Source: Aminobacter niigataensis
GTDB lineage: Bacteria; Pseudomonadota; Alphaproteobacteria; Rhizobiales; Rhizobiaceae
Length of the DNA: 64,000 nt
Assembly (NCBI RefSeq): GCF_014200015.1
Contig: NZ_JACHOT010000004.1
Coordinates: forward strand, 248,001 to 312,000
Direction of reading: 5' to 3'
A model generated the notes under the pieces. It was not told the origin of the DNA and did not search any database. It saw only the letters and a program-made list of their open reading frames with translations. This document shows, one piece after another, positions 35,660 to 43,898 of the stretch. Positions within the stretch are counted from its first letter, which is position 1, and every line of letters begins with the position of its first letter. The position numbers and the translations under genes are program-made.

Positions 35660-37180
35660 ATGGGGGCTAGGGACAGCGACATCGACCCAGGGGCCGCGCA
35701 AGGGCAGGTCCGCCCGCAGAGGCTCAAGACCAGGCAGCGGAAATGGCGGATTCTCGGCTGGGCGGGCACCGCAGCACTGGTCTCCGCAAGCCTCCTCGCC
35801 TCCGAACGCGCGCTTGCCGCCGACGACCGCATGCTGCTGCTCGACCATGATGGCCTGATGATCCGGATGCATCTTCAGGCCGGCCTGAACGTGGTGACCG
35901 AACACAATGTGTTCTGGAACTATTCAGATACATTCGCACCGTCGGCCGGGTTCAATGCCAATCCGACCTGGCTCGAAGGCTACATTTTGCCCGGCCTCAG
36001 CTTCACCCAGGACCTGGGCGGGTTGGTGGCCTATGGCAAGGTCTCGGCCGTTGCTTCGGGTACGCTCGGCATTGATGCCTACGCAACCGGAAACACTGGC
36101 CGCGTCACGCTGGAAGAGGGCTACCTCGGCTTGCGCTCGGACGAAAAGAGCGATCCGTCCTTCGATCTCTCGGTCGGTCCCCGCACATTCAAGGCCGGCA
36201 CCGGCATGCTGCTCGCCAATGGCGGGTCGAGCGGCTTCGACCGCGGCGCGCTCAAGCTCGGCCCGCGCAAGGCCTGGGAAATGGCTTCGATCGGCAGTTT
36301 TGGCTTCGACGATTTCACCGCCACGGCATTCTATCTCGATGCCAACGAGCTGAACGAAAGCGACACCCAGACCAGGATCGTCGGCGGCGATTTCCGCTAC
36401 GATGGCGAGTCCGACACCTTTGCCGGCATGACCTTCGGCCATGTGCTGCAATCCGACTCGCCCTACCCACAGGCCGCGCCCGGCGGCATCGGGGTGCCGA
36501 CGCTGGTTGCCAATGGCCGCGACGGGCTGAACTTCGTCAATGTCTACGGCCGCGCCATGCCGTTCGGCGACAGTTTCGAGAATTTGTTCGTCGCCGGCGA
36601 TTTCGCCTACCAATGGAACGACCGCATCGACATGCGGGCATGGGGCGGCCGCGTCCAGGTCGGCTACACCTTCGCCGAATACTCGTGGGCACCGACGATC
36701 GCTTATTCCTACCAGACATTCTCCGGCGACGATCCGTCGACGTCGCGTCTGGAGCGCTTCGACCCGCTTTACTACGAGGGCAGCCCGAGTTCCTGGTCGA
36801 CAGGCTCGAAGTCGTCGATGGTGTTCATCAATTCCAACGTCAACGCCCACCAGCTCAGCCTGCGCGTCACGCCGACCGAGCGCGACACGCTGACCCTGCG
36901 CTACGCCTATATCAGCGCCAACGAACTGCGCAGCCCGATCCAGTTCGGCCAGGGCACGCATCTCGAGATCATCAACGGCGTGCCCAATCCGGTCGCCGGC
37001 GTCTCCGCCAAGCATCTGTCGGACGACTTTTTCATCGAATACAACCGCGTGCTGAATCCCAACACCTATTTCACCGCCGGGTTCAGCGTTTCATTTCCCG
37101 GTCCCGGAGCCGACTCCGTCGTCAGTTTCGATGCACCGGTGTGGACAGGAGCCTTCGCCAATGTCGTCGTCAATTTCTGA
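35660..37180 (+). CDS. outer-membrane porin, alginate-export-like beta-barrel
   Basis: A 506-residue outer-membrane protein. A long N-terminus with positive charges leads to the signal peptide (about 30-53, ALA-AD). The mature part alternates hydrophobic/aromatic strands and ends in VVNF, the usual C-terminal Phe for barrel assembly. Strand motifs such as GTLGIDAYATGN, LFVAGDFAYQWNDRIDMRAWGGRVQVGYTF and TLRYAYISANEL recall the alginate-export (AlgE-like) family. The substrate is likely an oligosaccharide or other small polar compound. The hydrolase gene overlaps its 3' end. Confidence 0.83.
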   Translation: MGARDSDIDPGAAQGQVRPQRLKTRQRKWRILGWAGTAALVSASLLASERALAADDRMLLLDHDGLMIRMHLQAGLNVVTEHNVFWNYSDTFAPSAGFNANPTWLEGYILPGLSFTQDLGGLVAYGKVSAVASGTLGIDAYATGNTGRVTLEEGYLGLRSDEKSDPSFDLSVGPRTFKAGTGMLLANGGSSGFDRGALKLGPRKAWEMASIGSFGFDDFTATAFYLDANELNESDTQTRIVGGDFRYDGESDTFAGMTFGHVLQSDSPYPQAAPGGIGVPTLVANGRDGLNFVNVYGRAMPFGDSFENLFVAGDFAYQWNDRIDMRAWGGRVQVGYTFAEYSWAPTIAYSYQTFSGDDPSTSRLERFDPLYYEGSPSSWSTGSKSSMVFINSNVNAHQLSLRVTPTERDTLTLRYAYISANELRSPIQFGQGTHLEIINGVPNPVAGVSAKHLSDDFFIEYNRVLNPNTYFTAGFSVSFPGPGADSVVSFDAPVWTGAFANVVVNF

Positions 37181-38513
37181 AGCTGGGTTGGATGCAGTCA
37201 GGGGCGGTTTCGCGGGCGCTGCGCTGGTCGCGGCAATGTTTGCCGTGGCAACCCCGTCGATCTCTTGGGCACAGGAGGCAAAAGTGCTGTCAGCCGCAGA
37301 GTCCGATCCCGTCAAGCTCGGCTGGATGGTCGGTTCTCCGCCGCCGGCGGATAAGATCATCCGCTTCACCGATCCCGACTATTTCAGCTTTCCCAAGATG
37401 CGCTGGACGGTGTGCCATTTCCGCCAGCTGATGCCGACGGTCAATGTCAGCCGTGGGCTCGGCGCGCCGGCGCCGCTCGAACGCGCGTTGGACGAGACCA
37501 TCGACGCGGTGAAGTTCACCCCGCTCGGCGGCGACGCCGAGATGACGTGGGAGCAGTCGCTGGCCGCCAACTACACCGACGGCATCGTCGTCACGCATGA
37601 CGGCAAGATCGTCTACGAGCGCTATTTCGGCTGCCTCGACGATGCCGGCCAGCACGGCGCCATGTCGGTCACCAAGTCGCTCACCGGCCTGATGGGCGAG
37701 ATGCTGGTGGCCGAAGGCAAGCTCGACGAAAACGCCAAGGTGGCATCAGTCGTGCCCGAACTCGCCAAGAGCGCCTTTGGCGACGCAACCGTCAGGCAGG
37801 TGCTCGAGATGACCACCGGCCTGCGCTACAGCGAGGATTATGCCGATCCCAACGCCGACGTCTGGGTCTATTCGGCTGCCGGCAGCCCGCTGCCCAAGCC
37901 GGAAGGCTACACTGGCCCGCGCAGCTATTTCGAATACCTGCAGACGGTGCGCAAGGAAGGCGAGCACGGCACGGCCTTCGGCTACAAGACCATCAACACC
38001 GACGCCCTCGGCTGGATCATCGCGCGTGTCTCGGGCCAATCGGTCGCCCAGTTCATGTCGGATCGGATCTGGAGCAAAATGGGCGCCGAGCAGGACGCCT
38101 ACTACACCGTCGATTCCACCGGCACGCCCTTTGCCGGCGGCGGCTTCAACGCCGGCCTGCGCGACATGGCGCGGCTCGGCCAGATCCTGCTCGACGACGG
38201 CGCTTTCAACGGCCAGCAACTGGTACCGGCAGCGGCGATCGCCCGCATCCGCGCCGGCGGCGACAAGGCGGCGTTCGAAAAGGCCGGTTATCAGCTACTC
38301 AAGGGTTGGAGCTATCGCGGCATGTGGTGGATCACCAACAACGACCACGGCGCCTACATGGCGCGCGGCGTGCATGGCCAGGCGCTCTACATCGACCCCA
38401 AGGCGCGCGTCGTCATCGCCCGCTTCTCGTCGCACCCCACCGCCGGCAATGCCGCCAACGACCCGACCTCGCTGCCGGCCTACGAAGCGGTGGCCAAGCA
38501 TCTGATGAAGTGA
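37161..38513 (+). CDS. serine hydrolase, beta-lactamase class C fold (6-aminohexanoate-dimer-hydrolase-like)
   Basis: A 450-residue exported serine hydrolase. A signal peptide (about 1-37, SWA-QE) precedes the catalytic domain. Motif 1 is SVTK (the nucleophile Ser and Lys), and a later Tyr in AFGYKTINTD plays the YxN role. A HGQ triad-like motif, HGQALYID, closes the site. Layout matches 6-aminohexanoate-dimer hydrolase (NylB) relatives and other esterases. It overlaps the porin gene by 20 bases, so the two are translated together; AGGAG lies upstream of 37161. Confidence 0.86.
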   Translation: MSSSISEAGLDAVRGGFAGAALVAAMFAVATPSISWAQEAKVLSAAESDPVKLGWMVGSPPPADKIIRFTDPDYFSFPKMRWTVCHFRQLMPTVNVSRGLGAPAPLERALDETIDAVKFTPLGGDAEMTWEQSLAANYTDGIVVTHDGKIVYERYFGCLDDAGQHGAMSVTKSLTGLMGEMLVAEGKLDENAKVASVVPELAKSAFGDATVRQVLEMTTGLRYSEDYADPNADVWVYSAAGSPLPKPEGYTGPRSYFEYLQTVRKEGEHGTAFGYKTINTDALGWIIARVSGQSVAQFMSDRIWSKMGAEQDAYYTVDSTGTPFAGGGFNAGLRDMARLGQILLDDGAFNGQQLVPAAAIARIRAGGDKAAFEKAGYQLLKGWSYRGMWWITNNDHGAYMARGVHGQALYIDPKARVVIARFSSHPTAGNAANDPTSLPAYEAVAKHLMK

Positions 38514-38557
38514 GCTCGTGCCGGGTCGGCGCTCCGTCGTCGACCTCCCACGACTGA

Positions 38558-39430
38558 CTAAGCCAGCAGCGCCACGTCCAGCTGCGCTAGCCGATCCGGA
38601 TCGGCGATGGCGTCGATGCCAACGATCCTGTCGCCGTCGAGCTTGAGGGCCAGCACGACGCGCAGCTTGCCCATCGGCGCGATCAGCAGGCCGATCGAGC
38701 CGTCGACCAGTGCCGGGCGGGCGACCTGGGCGCGACCCTTGAAGTTCTGCGCCACCGCCTGCGCCCCGCGCAGCTCGGCGGCCGAGCCCAGCCGGGCCGC
38801 CGCGGCGTCGGCGCGGAACACCACGTCGGGGTCGAGCACGGCCAGCAGGCCGGCGAAGTTGCCGCCGCGCGATGCCGCAAGGAACGCGTCCACCACCTCT
38901 CGCTGCCGCATCCGGTCGGGTGCGTCGGCCTCGTCGCTGCCCTTCACGCGCCGCCGGGCGCGGCTGGCCAGCTGCCGCGCGGCAACCGGCGTGCGCTCGA
39001 CGATGGGGGCGATGTCGTCGAAAGACAGGTCGAACATGTCATGCAGCACGAACGCGATGCGCTCGGCCGGTGCCAGCCGCTCCAGCACCACCAGCAGCGC
39101 CAGCCCGACGGCGTCGGCCATCGCCAGTTCGCGCTCGGGGTCGATGCCGGCGGTATCGTCGGCGACCTCGTCCGGCCCTTCGACGTCCAGCGGGTCCTCG
39201 CGCCGCGATTTGCGCTGGCGCAGCATGTCCAGGCATACGCGGGCCACGACAGTGGTCAGCCAGCCGCCGAGATTGTCGATGTCGCCGGCGCCGGTCCGCG
39301 CCAGCCTCAGCCAGGTCTCCTGCACGGCGTCCTCGGCCTCGCTGGCCGAACCCAGCATGCGGTAGGCCACGGCGCGCAAATGCCCGCGATTGGCGGCAAA
39401 TCGCTCGCTCAGAAAATTTTCGTCGTTCAT
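38558..39430 (-). CDS. ECF41-type sigma factor with SnoaL-like C-terminal domain
   Basis: A 290-residue extracytoplasmic sigma factor. Sigma-2 region: FAANRGHLRAVAYRMLGSASEAEDAVQETWLRLAR; sigma-4 region: LAPAERIAFVLHDMFDLSFDDIAPIVERTPVAARQLASRARRRV. A SnoaL-like domain (about 185-290) ends in ADPDRLAQL, matching the ECF41 C-terminal NPDKL-type motif. ECF41 factors have no anti-sigma factor; the C-terminal domain regulates them. The divergent carboxymuconolactone decarboxylase gene is the known ECF41 partner. Two ECF41-like promoters lie between them. Confidence 0.92.
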   Translation of the reverse strand: MNDENFLSERFAANRGHLRAVAYRMLGSASEAEDAVQETWLRLARTGAGDIDNLGGWLTTVVARVCLDMLRQRKSRREDPLDVEGPDEVADDTAGIDPERELAMADAVGLALLVVLERLAPAERIAFVLHDMFDLSFDDIAPIVERTPVAARQLASRARRRVKGSDEADAPDRMRQREVVDAFLAASRGGNFAGLLAVLDPDVVFRADAAAARLGSAAELRGAQAVAQNFKGRAQVARPALVDGSIGLLIAPMGKLRVVLALKLDGDRIVGIDAIADPDRLAQLDVALLA

Positions 39431-39431
39431 C

Positions 39432-39458
39432 TGTCACGTCTCCTCTTCGGCATGCGTC
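39432..39458 (+). promoter_or_regulatory. ECF41-like promoter facing the carboxymuconolactone decarboxylase gene
   Basis: TGTCACG (39432-39438), 16 bases, CGTC (39455-39458). One mismatch to the TGTCACA-N16-CGTC ECF41 consensus. It lies immediately next to the sigma gene's start codon. Confidence 0.5.
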
Positions 39459-39466
39459 ATTGCGAT

Positions 39467-39493
39467 GACGAACGAAACCTGGCCGATGTGACA
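39467..39493 (-). promoter_or_regulatory. ECF41-like promoter of the sigma factor gene
   Basis: On the minus strand, TGTCACA (39493-39487), 16 bases, CGTC (39470-39467), a full match to the ECF41 consensus, 37 bases before the sigma start codon. Confidence 0.65.
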
Positions 39494-39557
39494 GAGACCC
39501 GTCACGTGGCCGGCGGCGTCACCATCGACCGCACCCGACCGCGAAAGGAAGCGAAAA

Positions 39558-40016
39558 ATGCAAGCCCGCATGAACAACCCAGCCCTCGTCTTGCCCGAAG
39601 CCCTGAAGGCGCTGCAGGCGCTCAACAAGGCGACCGAAATCGACAGCCTGCCCGAGGTGACGCGCATGCTGATCCACCTGCGCGCCAGCCAGATCAATGG
39701 TTGCAGCGTCTGCGTCCACATGCACTCGCTCGAACTGAGGAAGGCCGGCCAGAAGGACGAGCGCATCTTCGCCGTCGCCGCCTGGCGCGACACGCCGTGG
39801 TTCAGTGAGGCCGAGCGCGCAGCGCTGGCGCTTACTGAGGCCGTCACCCGCGTCAGCGACAAGGCCGACCCGGTGCCCGACGACGTTTGGACCGATGCCG
39901 CGCGCCACTATGACGAAAAGACGCTATCGGCGCTGATCCTCTCGATCGGCCTGATCAATGTCTGGAACCGGCTCAACGCCGCCGTCCGCCAGGTCGCGGG
40001 CGCTGCCTGGAACTGA
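39558..40016 (+). CDS. carboxymuconolactone decarboxylase family protein (AhpD-like)
   Basis: A 152-residue all-helical AhpD-like protein. The redox motif is CSVCVHMHSLELRKAG, where the CxxC and His match the AhpD active site; the Glu that often precedes it is replaced by Gly-Gly-region residues (INGCSVC). The family includes peroxidase adaptors and decarboxylases. It is the typical ECF41 partner and is read divergently from the sigma gene. GGAAGCGAAAA lies upstream of the start. Confidence 0.92.
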   Translation: MQARMNNPALVLPEALKALQALNKATEIDSLPEVTRMLIHLRASQINGCSVCVHMHSLELRKAGQKDERIFAVAAWRDTPWFSEAERAALALTEAVTRVSDKADPVPDDVWTDAARHYDEKTLSALILSIGLINVWNRLNAAVRQVAGAAWN

Positions 40017-40033
40017 GCTTCGCCGCGCTCTCC

Positions 40034-40060
40034 CCTCATCCTGAGCCTGTCGAAGGATGG
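40034..40060. repeat. dispersed palindromic repeat, copy B
   Basis: Same orientation and sequence as copy A (CCTCATCCTGAG...AAGGATGG), between convergent gene ends. Confidence 0.85.
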
Positions 40061-40076
40061 GGGGCCTCGCCGCCCC

Positions 40077-40873
40077 CTACACCACCGCGCGGCGATAGAG
40101 ATGCCACGTCGCGTGGCCGAGCACCGGCAGCACCACCAGCAGGCCGAGGAAGAACGGCACGCAGGCGGCCAGCACCGCAAGCGTCACCACCAGGCCCCAG
40201 CCCAGCATGACGACGGGGCTCGCCAGTACCGTGCGCACCGAGGTGATCATGGCGGTGACGAAATCGACCTCGCGGTCGAGCAGCATCGGGATCGAGATCA
40301 CGGTGATGGAAATAGCACCAGCGCGAGTGCTGCGCCGACGACATGGCCGATGCCGAGGAAGATCCAGCCCTCGCTGGTGGTCGTCACCACGTCGACGAAG
40401 CGGTCGAGCGTGGCGAACGACATGCGGCCGAGGATCAGCGCGATCAGCAGACGGATCTGGTACATCCAGATCCAGAACACGAACAGCATGACGAAGGCCA
40501 TCCACGACACCTCGCGGCGGCGCTGGGCCCAGATCACCCTGAGCACCTCGCCGAGGGTGGGCGCCTGGCCGGCCTCCAGCCGGCGGCTGACCTCGTAGAG
40601 GCCGACGGCGGCAAACGGCCCGACCAGCGGGAAGCCAATGGCGAAGGGATAGATCAGCCAGGGTTCGTGCAGCACCAGCAGCGACAACGTGATCGCCATG
40701 CCGATGACCATGAACACGGCCCCGATCATCAGCCCGACCGCCGGGCAGCGGGCAAAGTCGGCCGCTCCTTCCGCCAGGCTCTGCCTGATGTCGGCGACCG
40801 TCAACGCCCGCACCTCCGGCAGCGCCCCCGGGCGCTTGCCCTGCGGCTGCGCCGTTCCCTTCACGTCTGCCAT
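40077..40873 (-). pseudogene. DUF2189 membrane protein gene with a single-base frameshift
   Basis: The first 191 codons (from 40873) encode a DUF2189 inner-membrane protein (YPFAIGFPLVGPFAAVGLYEVSRRLEAGQ; GIGHVVGAALALVLF). The frame then stops early. The second half of the family (ITVISIPMLLDREVDFVTAMITSV ... VLPVLGHATWHLYRR) continues in another frame from about 40310. The join falls in a run of three A (TTT on the coding strand) at 40310-40312; adding one base restores a 265-residue protein. Either a real mutation or a sequencing error. Four to five helices are predicted. GGGAGGAAG precedes the ATG. Confidence 0.82.
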
Positions 40874-40983
40874 AGCTTCCTCCCTCGCTGGCGCCGTCTG
40901 CCTACCCCTATACGTCACGGTGCGCAGGACATTGATCAGGATCAAGGGAAGTTGCCGTAGTGGCAAGGCAAACGCCGGACAAG

Positions 40984-41006
40984 AAAAAAGCGGGCAATGC
41001 CCGCTT
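40984..41006 (-). terminator. orphan minus-strand intrinsic terminator
   Basis: AAGCGGG-CAATG-CCCGCTT with six T immediately after the stem on the minus strand. No gene on this strand ends here; the DUF2189 gene starts downstream of it. Confidence 0.6.
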
Positions 41007-41210
41007 CCCTCTGGCTCCTGAGACCTGTCATGCTGCCGGTACATCCGTGGTCGGCATGCCGTCGATCAGGGCAAATGCAGCGGCTCGCGGCAAAACCCGG
41101 TCATCGTATCCCGATGCGCGTTTCGCTCCCGGCAAGCTCGCCGATGAAGCCTATGTGGGGTGCCGGGTTCGCGATTGCAAGGCCGTCGTGCCGCCCTTTT
41201 TCGGGCCAGC

Positions 41211-41238
41211 CTTGCTATTGTCGTATTGAGCACTATAT
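41211..41238 (+). promoter_or_regulatory. candidate cspA promoter
   Basis: CTTGCT (41211-41216), 16 bases, CTATAT (41233-41238), like the rhizobial CTTGAC/CTATAT type. Predicted leader of about 130 nt. Confidence 0.45.
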
Positions 41239-41377
41239 TGGACCAATCGATCTTGCTGTAGAACTTTGTTCCGCGCGCCTGGCGCCTCTACGATCTTCCC
41301 CCTCAAAATCGATCGGAAAACATCGCCCTGCATTCTGCTCGGCGAATACTTCACTATGTCGATTGAAAGGTTTCGTC

Positions 41378-41587
41378 ATGGCTACTGGTACCGTTAAATT
41401 CTTCAATGCCACCAAAGGTTTCGGCTTCATTGCACCCGACACCGGCGAGCAGGACGTGTTCGTCCACATCTCGGCCGTCGAGCGTGCCGGCATGCGCACC
41501 ATCGTCGAGGGTCAGAAGCTGAACTTCGACGTCGTGCGCGACAACCGCAGCGGCAAGAACGCAGCCGAGAATCTTCAGGCTGCCTAA
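41378..41587 (+). CDS. cspA: cold-shock protein
   Basis: A 69-residue OB-fold RNA chaperone. RNP1 is KGFGFIAP and RNP2 is DVFVHIS; start MATGTVKFFN is canonical. AAAGG precedes the ATG. A leader of about 130 nt is typical for csp mRNAs, which refold at low temperature. A terminator lies 63 bases downstream. Confidence 0.96.
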   Translation: MATGTVKFFNATKGFGFIAPDTGEQDVFVHISAVERAGMRTIVEGQKLNFDVVRDNRSGKNAAENLQAA

Positions 41588-41650
41588 CGCATTGCTTCCG
41601 GCCGCTGACCACGGATGAACTGGCATCGGCCGTCGAGGCAATCAGGAGAA

Positions 41651-41677
41651 GGTCGGGAGTTCCCGGCCTTTTTCGTT
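41651..41677 (+). terminator. terminator between cspA and the next small gene
   Basis: GGTCGGG-AGTT... pairs with CCCGGCC (one G-T), then TTTTTCGTTT. The next gene's ribosome site (AGGAG) begins four bases after it. Confidence 0.75.
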
Positions 41678-41691
41678 TCAGGAGAAACCGC

Positions 41692-41913
41692 ATGGCGAGT
41701 TCCATCACCAAGGACAATCTGTTTGTCCCCTCGCAGAACAAGGCCGAAGCAAAGGGCGACATGACCACCCGGGTGGCGCATTCGATCCTCCATGCCGAGG
41801 TCATCGCACGCGAGGCCAAGACCGCGCGGCTTCGGGCGGCACGGCTTGCCATCGAGGCAACCCAGGAACCCGCGCCCGCCAAGCCGGCGCGCCGCAAGAA
41901 GCCGGCGGCATAG
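41692..41913 (+). CDS. small basic hypothetical protein (73 aa)
   Basis: A 73-residue protein: Thr/Ala/Arg-rich helix (ILHAEVIAREAKTARLRAARLAIEATQ) and a Lys/Arg/Pro/Ala tail (KPARRKKPAA), like nucleic-acid-binding tails. No signal peptide. AGGAGAAACCG precedes the ATG. It lies just downstream of the cspA terminator, so it may be read by occasional read-through or its own promoter. Family not recognised; small basic proteins after csp genes occur in Rhizobiales. Confidence 0.6.
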   Translation: MASSITKDNLFVPSQNKAEAKGDMTTRVAHSILHAEVIAREAKTARLRAARLAIEATQEPAPAKPARRKKPAA

Positions 41914-42066
41914 GCCACCCGCTTCACCTTGGACCCTGATCCGGGCGGCAACTCCCGCCACCGGCGGGACAGGTGATTATCCGGCGGACAACGAGTCCTG
42001 CCGGCCTAGCGTGTCGGTGTCTGCTGTAGGGCGCGTCGGCTGACCAGCAGGAGGGGCATTGCCCGC

Positions 42067-43623
42067 CTATTCGGGACTTGCGCGCGAGCCCACCCATCCT
42101 CCACCAAGAACCTGGCGGACAAAACGTACCTTTTGCGGGCCCTCCATGCGCCCTCCAGGGAAGCGAGTCGACAGTGCAAAGCTGTCCACCGGAGGCTCGC
42201 CCGTGCGGAAGTAGACGAGCTGCGAATACTGATCGAAATCGCAGACATATTGTTGGCCTGGCTTCTCTGCCTGGCAGCCAGACTTGACAATTTTTTTCAG
42301 CCTGGCCTCCAATTCTCCCAACTGACATCTGGGCAGGTCGGTCACATCATGCTGCCCCGGAGCGCATCGCATTGCTGCTAACGGTGCATTGAAGCGTTCT
42401 ACGAGGGTGAACATATAGGCTGCCATGTCACTGGCACTCGGTTCGGAGCGATCCTCTTCACTTGCGATGCTCTCGACCACAACCTCAGCCAATGCGGCCA
42501 GTTTCCGCCCTTCCGCCGCGATCGCGGCAAGCGGATATGACGAACTTGCCTGACCAAGGACATTGTAAATTACGTTCTCGGTCGCTGTGCGGGGGTCAGA
42601 TTGTTGTCGCGCTACCGCCAACGCTTCGCGAAATGCAATTGCTATGGCCGGATTCAATTCAAGTTCTGCAATCCGTTTCAACATGGGAGACAGCAGGTTT
42701 TCTTGGTCTAGAGTTCCAAACGCCTGTTCGAGAGAATGTCGATAGTCTTCGATCGGAGCAATTGCCGCGCGGGCCTCTGCCAGACCTTCCAAGGTGGTGG
42801 GCAGGTTTGCTGCCAAAGCCGCAATCCCCGTCAACTTGGGCCGGAGTACTTCAGCTACCTGTTTTTGGCAGGCTTTGTAGACCCGAAGCTTGGTCTTGTC
42901 GGGCCATTCTGACGTCTGTGCCTGTCGGAAAATAAAGAGAGCCCTTCCTATGCCCTGAGGAAAGTCCTTCGGGCCAGATGCAAGTTCTTGCAGGAGAGCA
43001 TCGGCTCGGACATCGGCCCGCGCTTCCCTAACCTCCGCCAGCAGCGTCTCCCTGGTCGCTTGATCGACTTTGCTGAATCCAACTTCGCGTTCGAGTTGGT
43101 TCCACCAGCGCGGCTTGTCCACACGCTTCCTGACGTATTCTTGGACTCGAGCGCGGACAGCCTTTATCCACTGGGGACCTTTTCGGTCGAACATTTCTGC
43201 TAGAGGGGGCGGCGGAGGCTCTTCGGGCGGTGGCTGCAAAAAAGCAGTAAAGGATCCGCCTTTGCAATCGAGGAGCGTCCCCTGGATCATGGGACGGCTA
43301 CCGAAACGAGCGACCTGTCCCTGCAGTCCGACGGCTCGGAAGCCGGTGGGTTGCATGATCCATGGTCCGGGATCTAACTGAAACGCGCCTGTCGACGTGG
43401 TCGTGCCGACGACATGGTATTTTGCCTTGTGCCACCCGGACCGGAACTCGAAAACGCCCTTCAGCTTCCCATTCCTGGCCTCGGTGATGGATAGCGTCAA
43501 CGGGAGGTTCTTATCTGGACCGCAGGTAAGGCCTCCAGTCCAGCGACCCAGCAGTTCTTCGTTTGCCAGGACCGCACTACTCGAACAGACCAAGAGTAAT
43601 AAAACGCCGAGCCACCGGTTCAT
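42067..43623 (-). CDS. unrecognised exported protein (518 aa)
   Basis: A 518-residue protein with a signal peptide (1-20, VLA-NE). The N-terminal module (22-125) is beta-rich, with one Cys pair (GGLTCGPDK and LLDCKGG). A Pro linker (about 127-137, with EEPPPPPL) follows, then a long mostly helical C-terminal part (about 145-430) and a short tail with three more Cys. Base composition and codon use are visibly less GC-rich than its neighbours, which suggests acquisition. GGGGGGCCCA precedes the ATG. No similarity recognised; it stands alone between cspA and a flavoprotein gene. Confidence 0.7.
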   Translation of the reverse strand: MNRWLGVLLLLVCSSSAVLANEELLGRWTGGLTCGPDKNLPLTLSITEARNGKLKGVFEFRSGWHKAKYHVVGTTTSTGAFQLDPGPWIMQPTGFRAVGLQGQVARFGSRPMIQGTLLDCKGGSFTAFLQPPPEEPPPPPLAEMFDRKGPQWIKAVRARVQEYVRKRVDKPRWWNQLEREVGFSKVDQATRETLLAEVREARADVRADALLQELASGPKDFPQGIGRALFIFRQAQTSEWPDKTKLRVYKACQKQVAEVLRPKLTGIAALAANLPTTLEGLAEARAAIAPIEDYRHSLEQAFGTLDQENLLSPMLKRIAELELNPAIAIAFREALAVARQQSDPRTATENVIYNVLGQASSSYPLAAIAAEGRKLAALAEVVVESIASEEDRSEPSASDMAAYMFTLVERFNAPLAAMRCAPGQHDVTDLPRCQLGELEARLKKIVKSGCQAEKPGQQYVCDFDQYSQLVYFRTGEPPVDSFALSTRFPGGRMEGPQKVRFVRQVLGGGWVGSRASPE

Positions 43624-43832
43624 TGGGCCCCCCAACTACCTAGCGGCACGTTACGCTGACACGACTTCGGCGAACAGATAGCCTTTTTGACCTATTGCGG
43701 GGTGCCCTCTGACGTTGTGCTACATTGATCTTGATGGATTCCGGCACGGGGGCGAAGCCCGTTGCGGTGCAGGATATCTGCGGGGGCAATGCGGATCCCT
43801 TGCCCAAGGGGCGAGGGCGAATGGAGCGCCCG

Positions 43833-43858
43833 CATCCTTCGACAGGCTCAGGATGAGG
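43833..43858. repeat. dispersed palindromic repeat, copy C (inverted)
   Basis: Reverse complement of copies A and B: CATCCTTCGACAGG...AGGATGAGG, in the 275-base gap between two minus-strand genes. Confidence 0.85.
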
Positions 43859-43898
43859 GCGAAAAGACTCGGGATGAAGAAGGCAGGTGCCGAAAACC

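Larger units (their letters stand above)
40874..41377. other. 504-base intergenic region before cspA
   Basis: Contains a minus-strand terminator (40984-41006), a GCCC-TTTTTC-GGGC hairpin (41193-41207) and a cspA promoter candidate (41211-41238). No convincing ORF longer than 60 codons is supported on either strand. The part after about 41247 would be the untranslated cspA leader (about 130 nt). 41007-41210 shows no clear feature but would be the body of any minus-strand RNA that uses the terminator. Confidence 0.5.
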
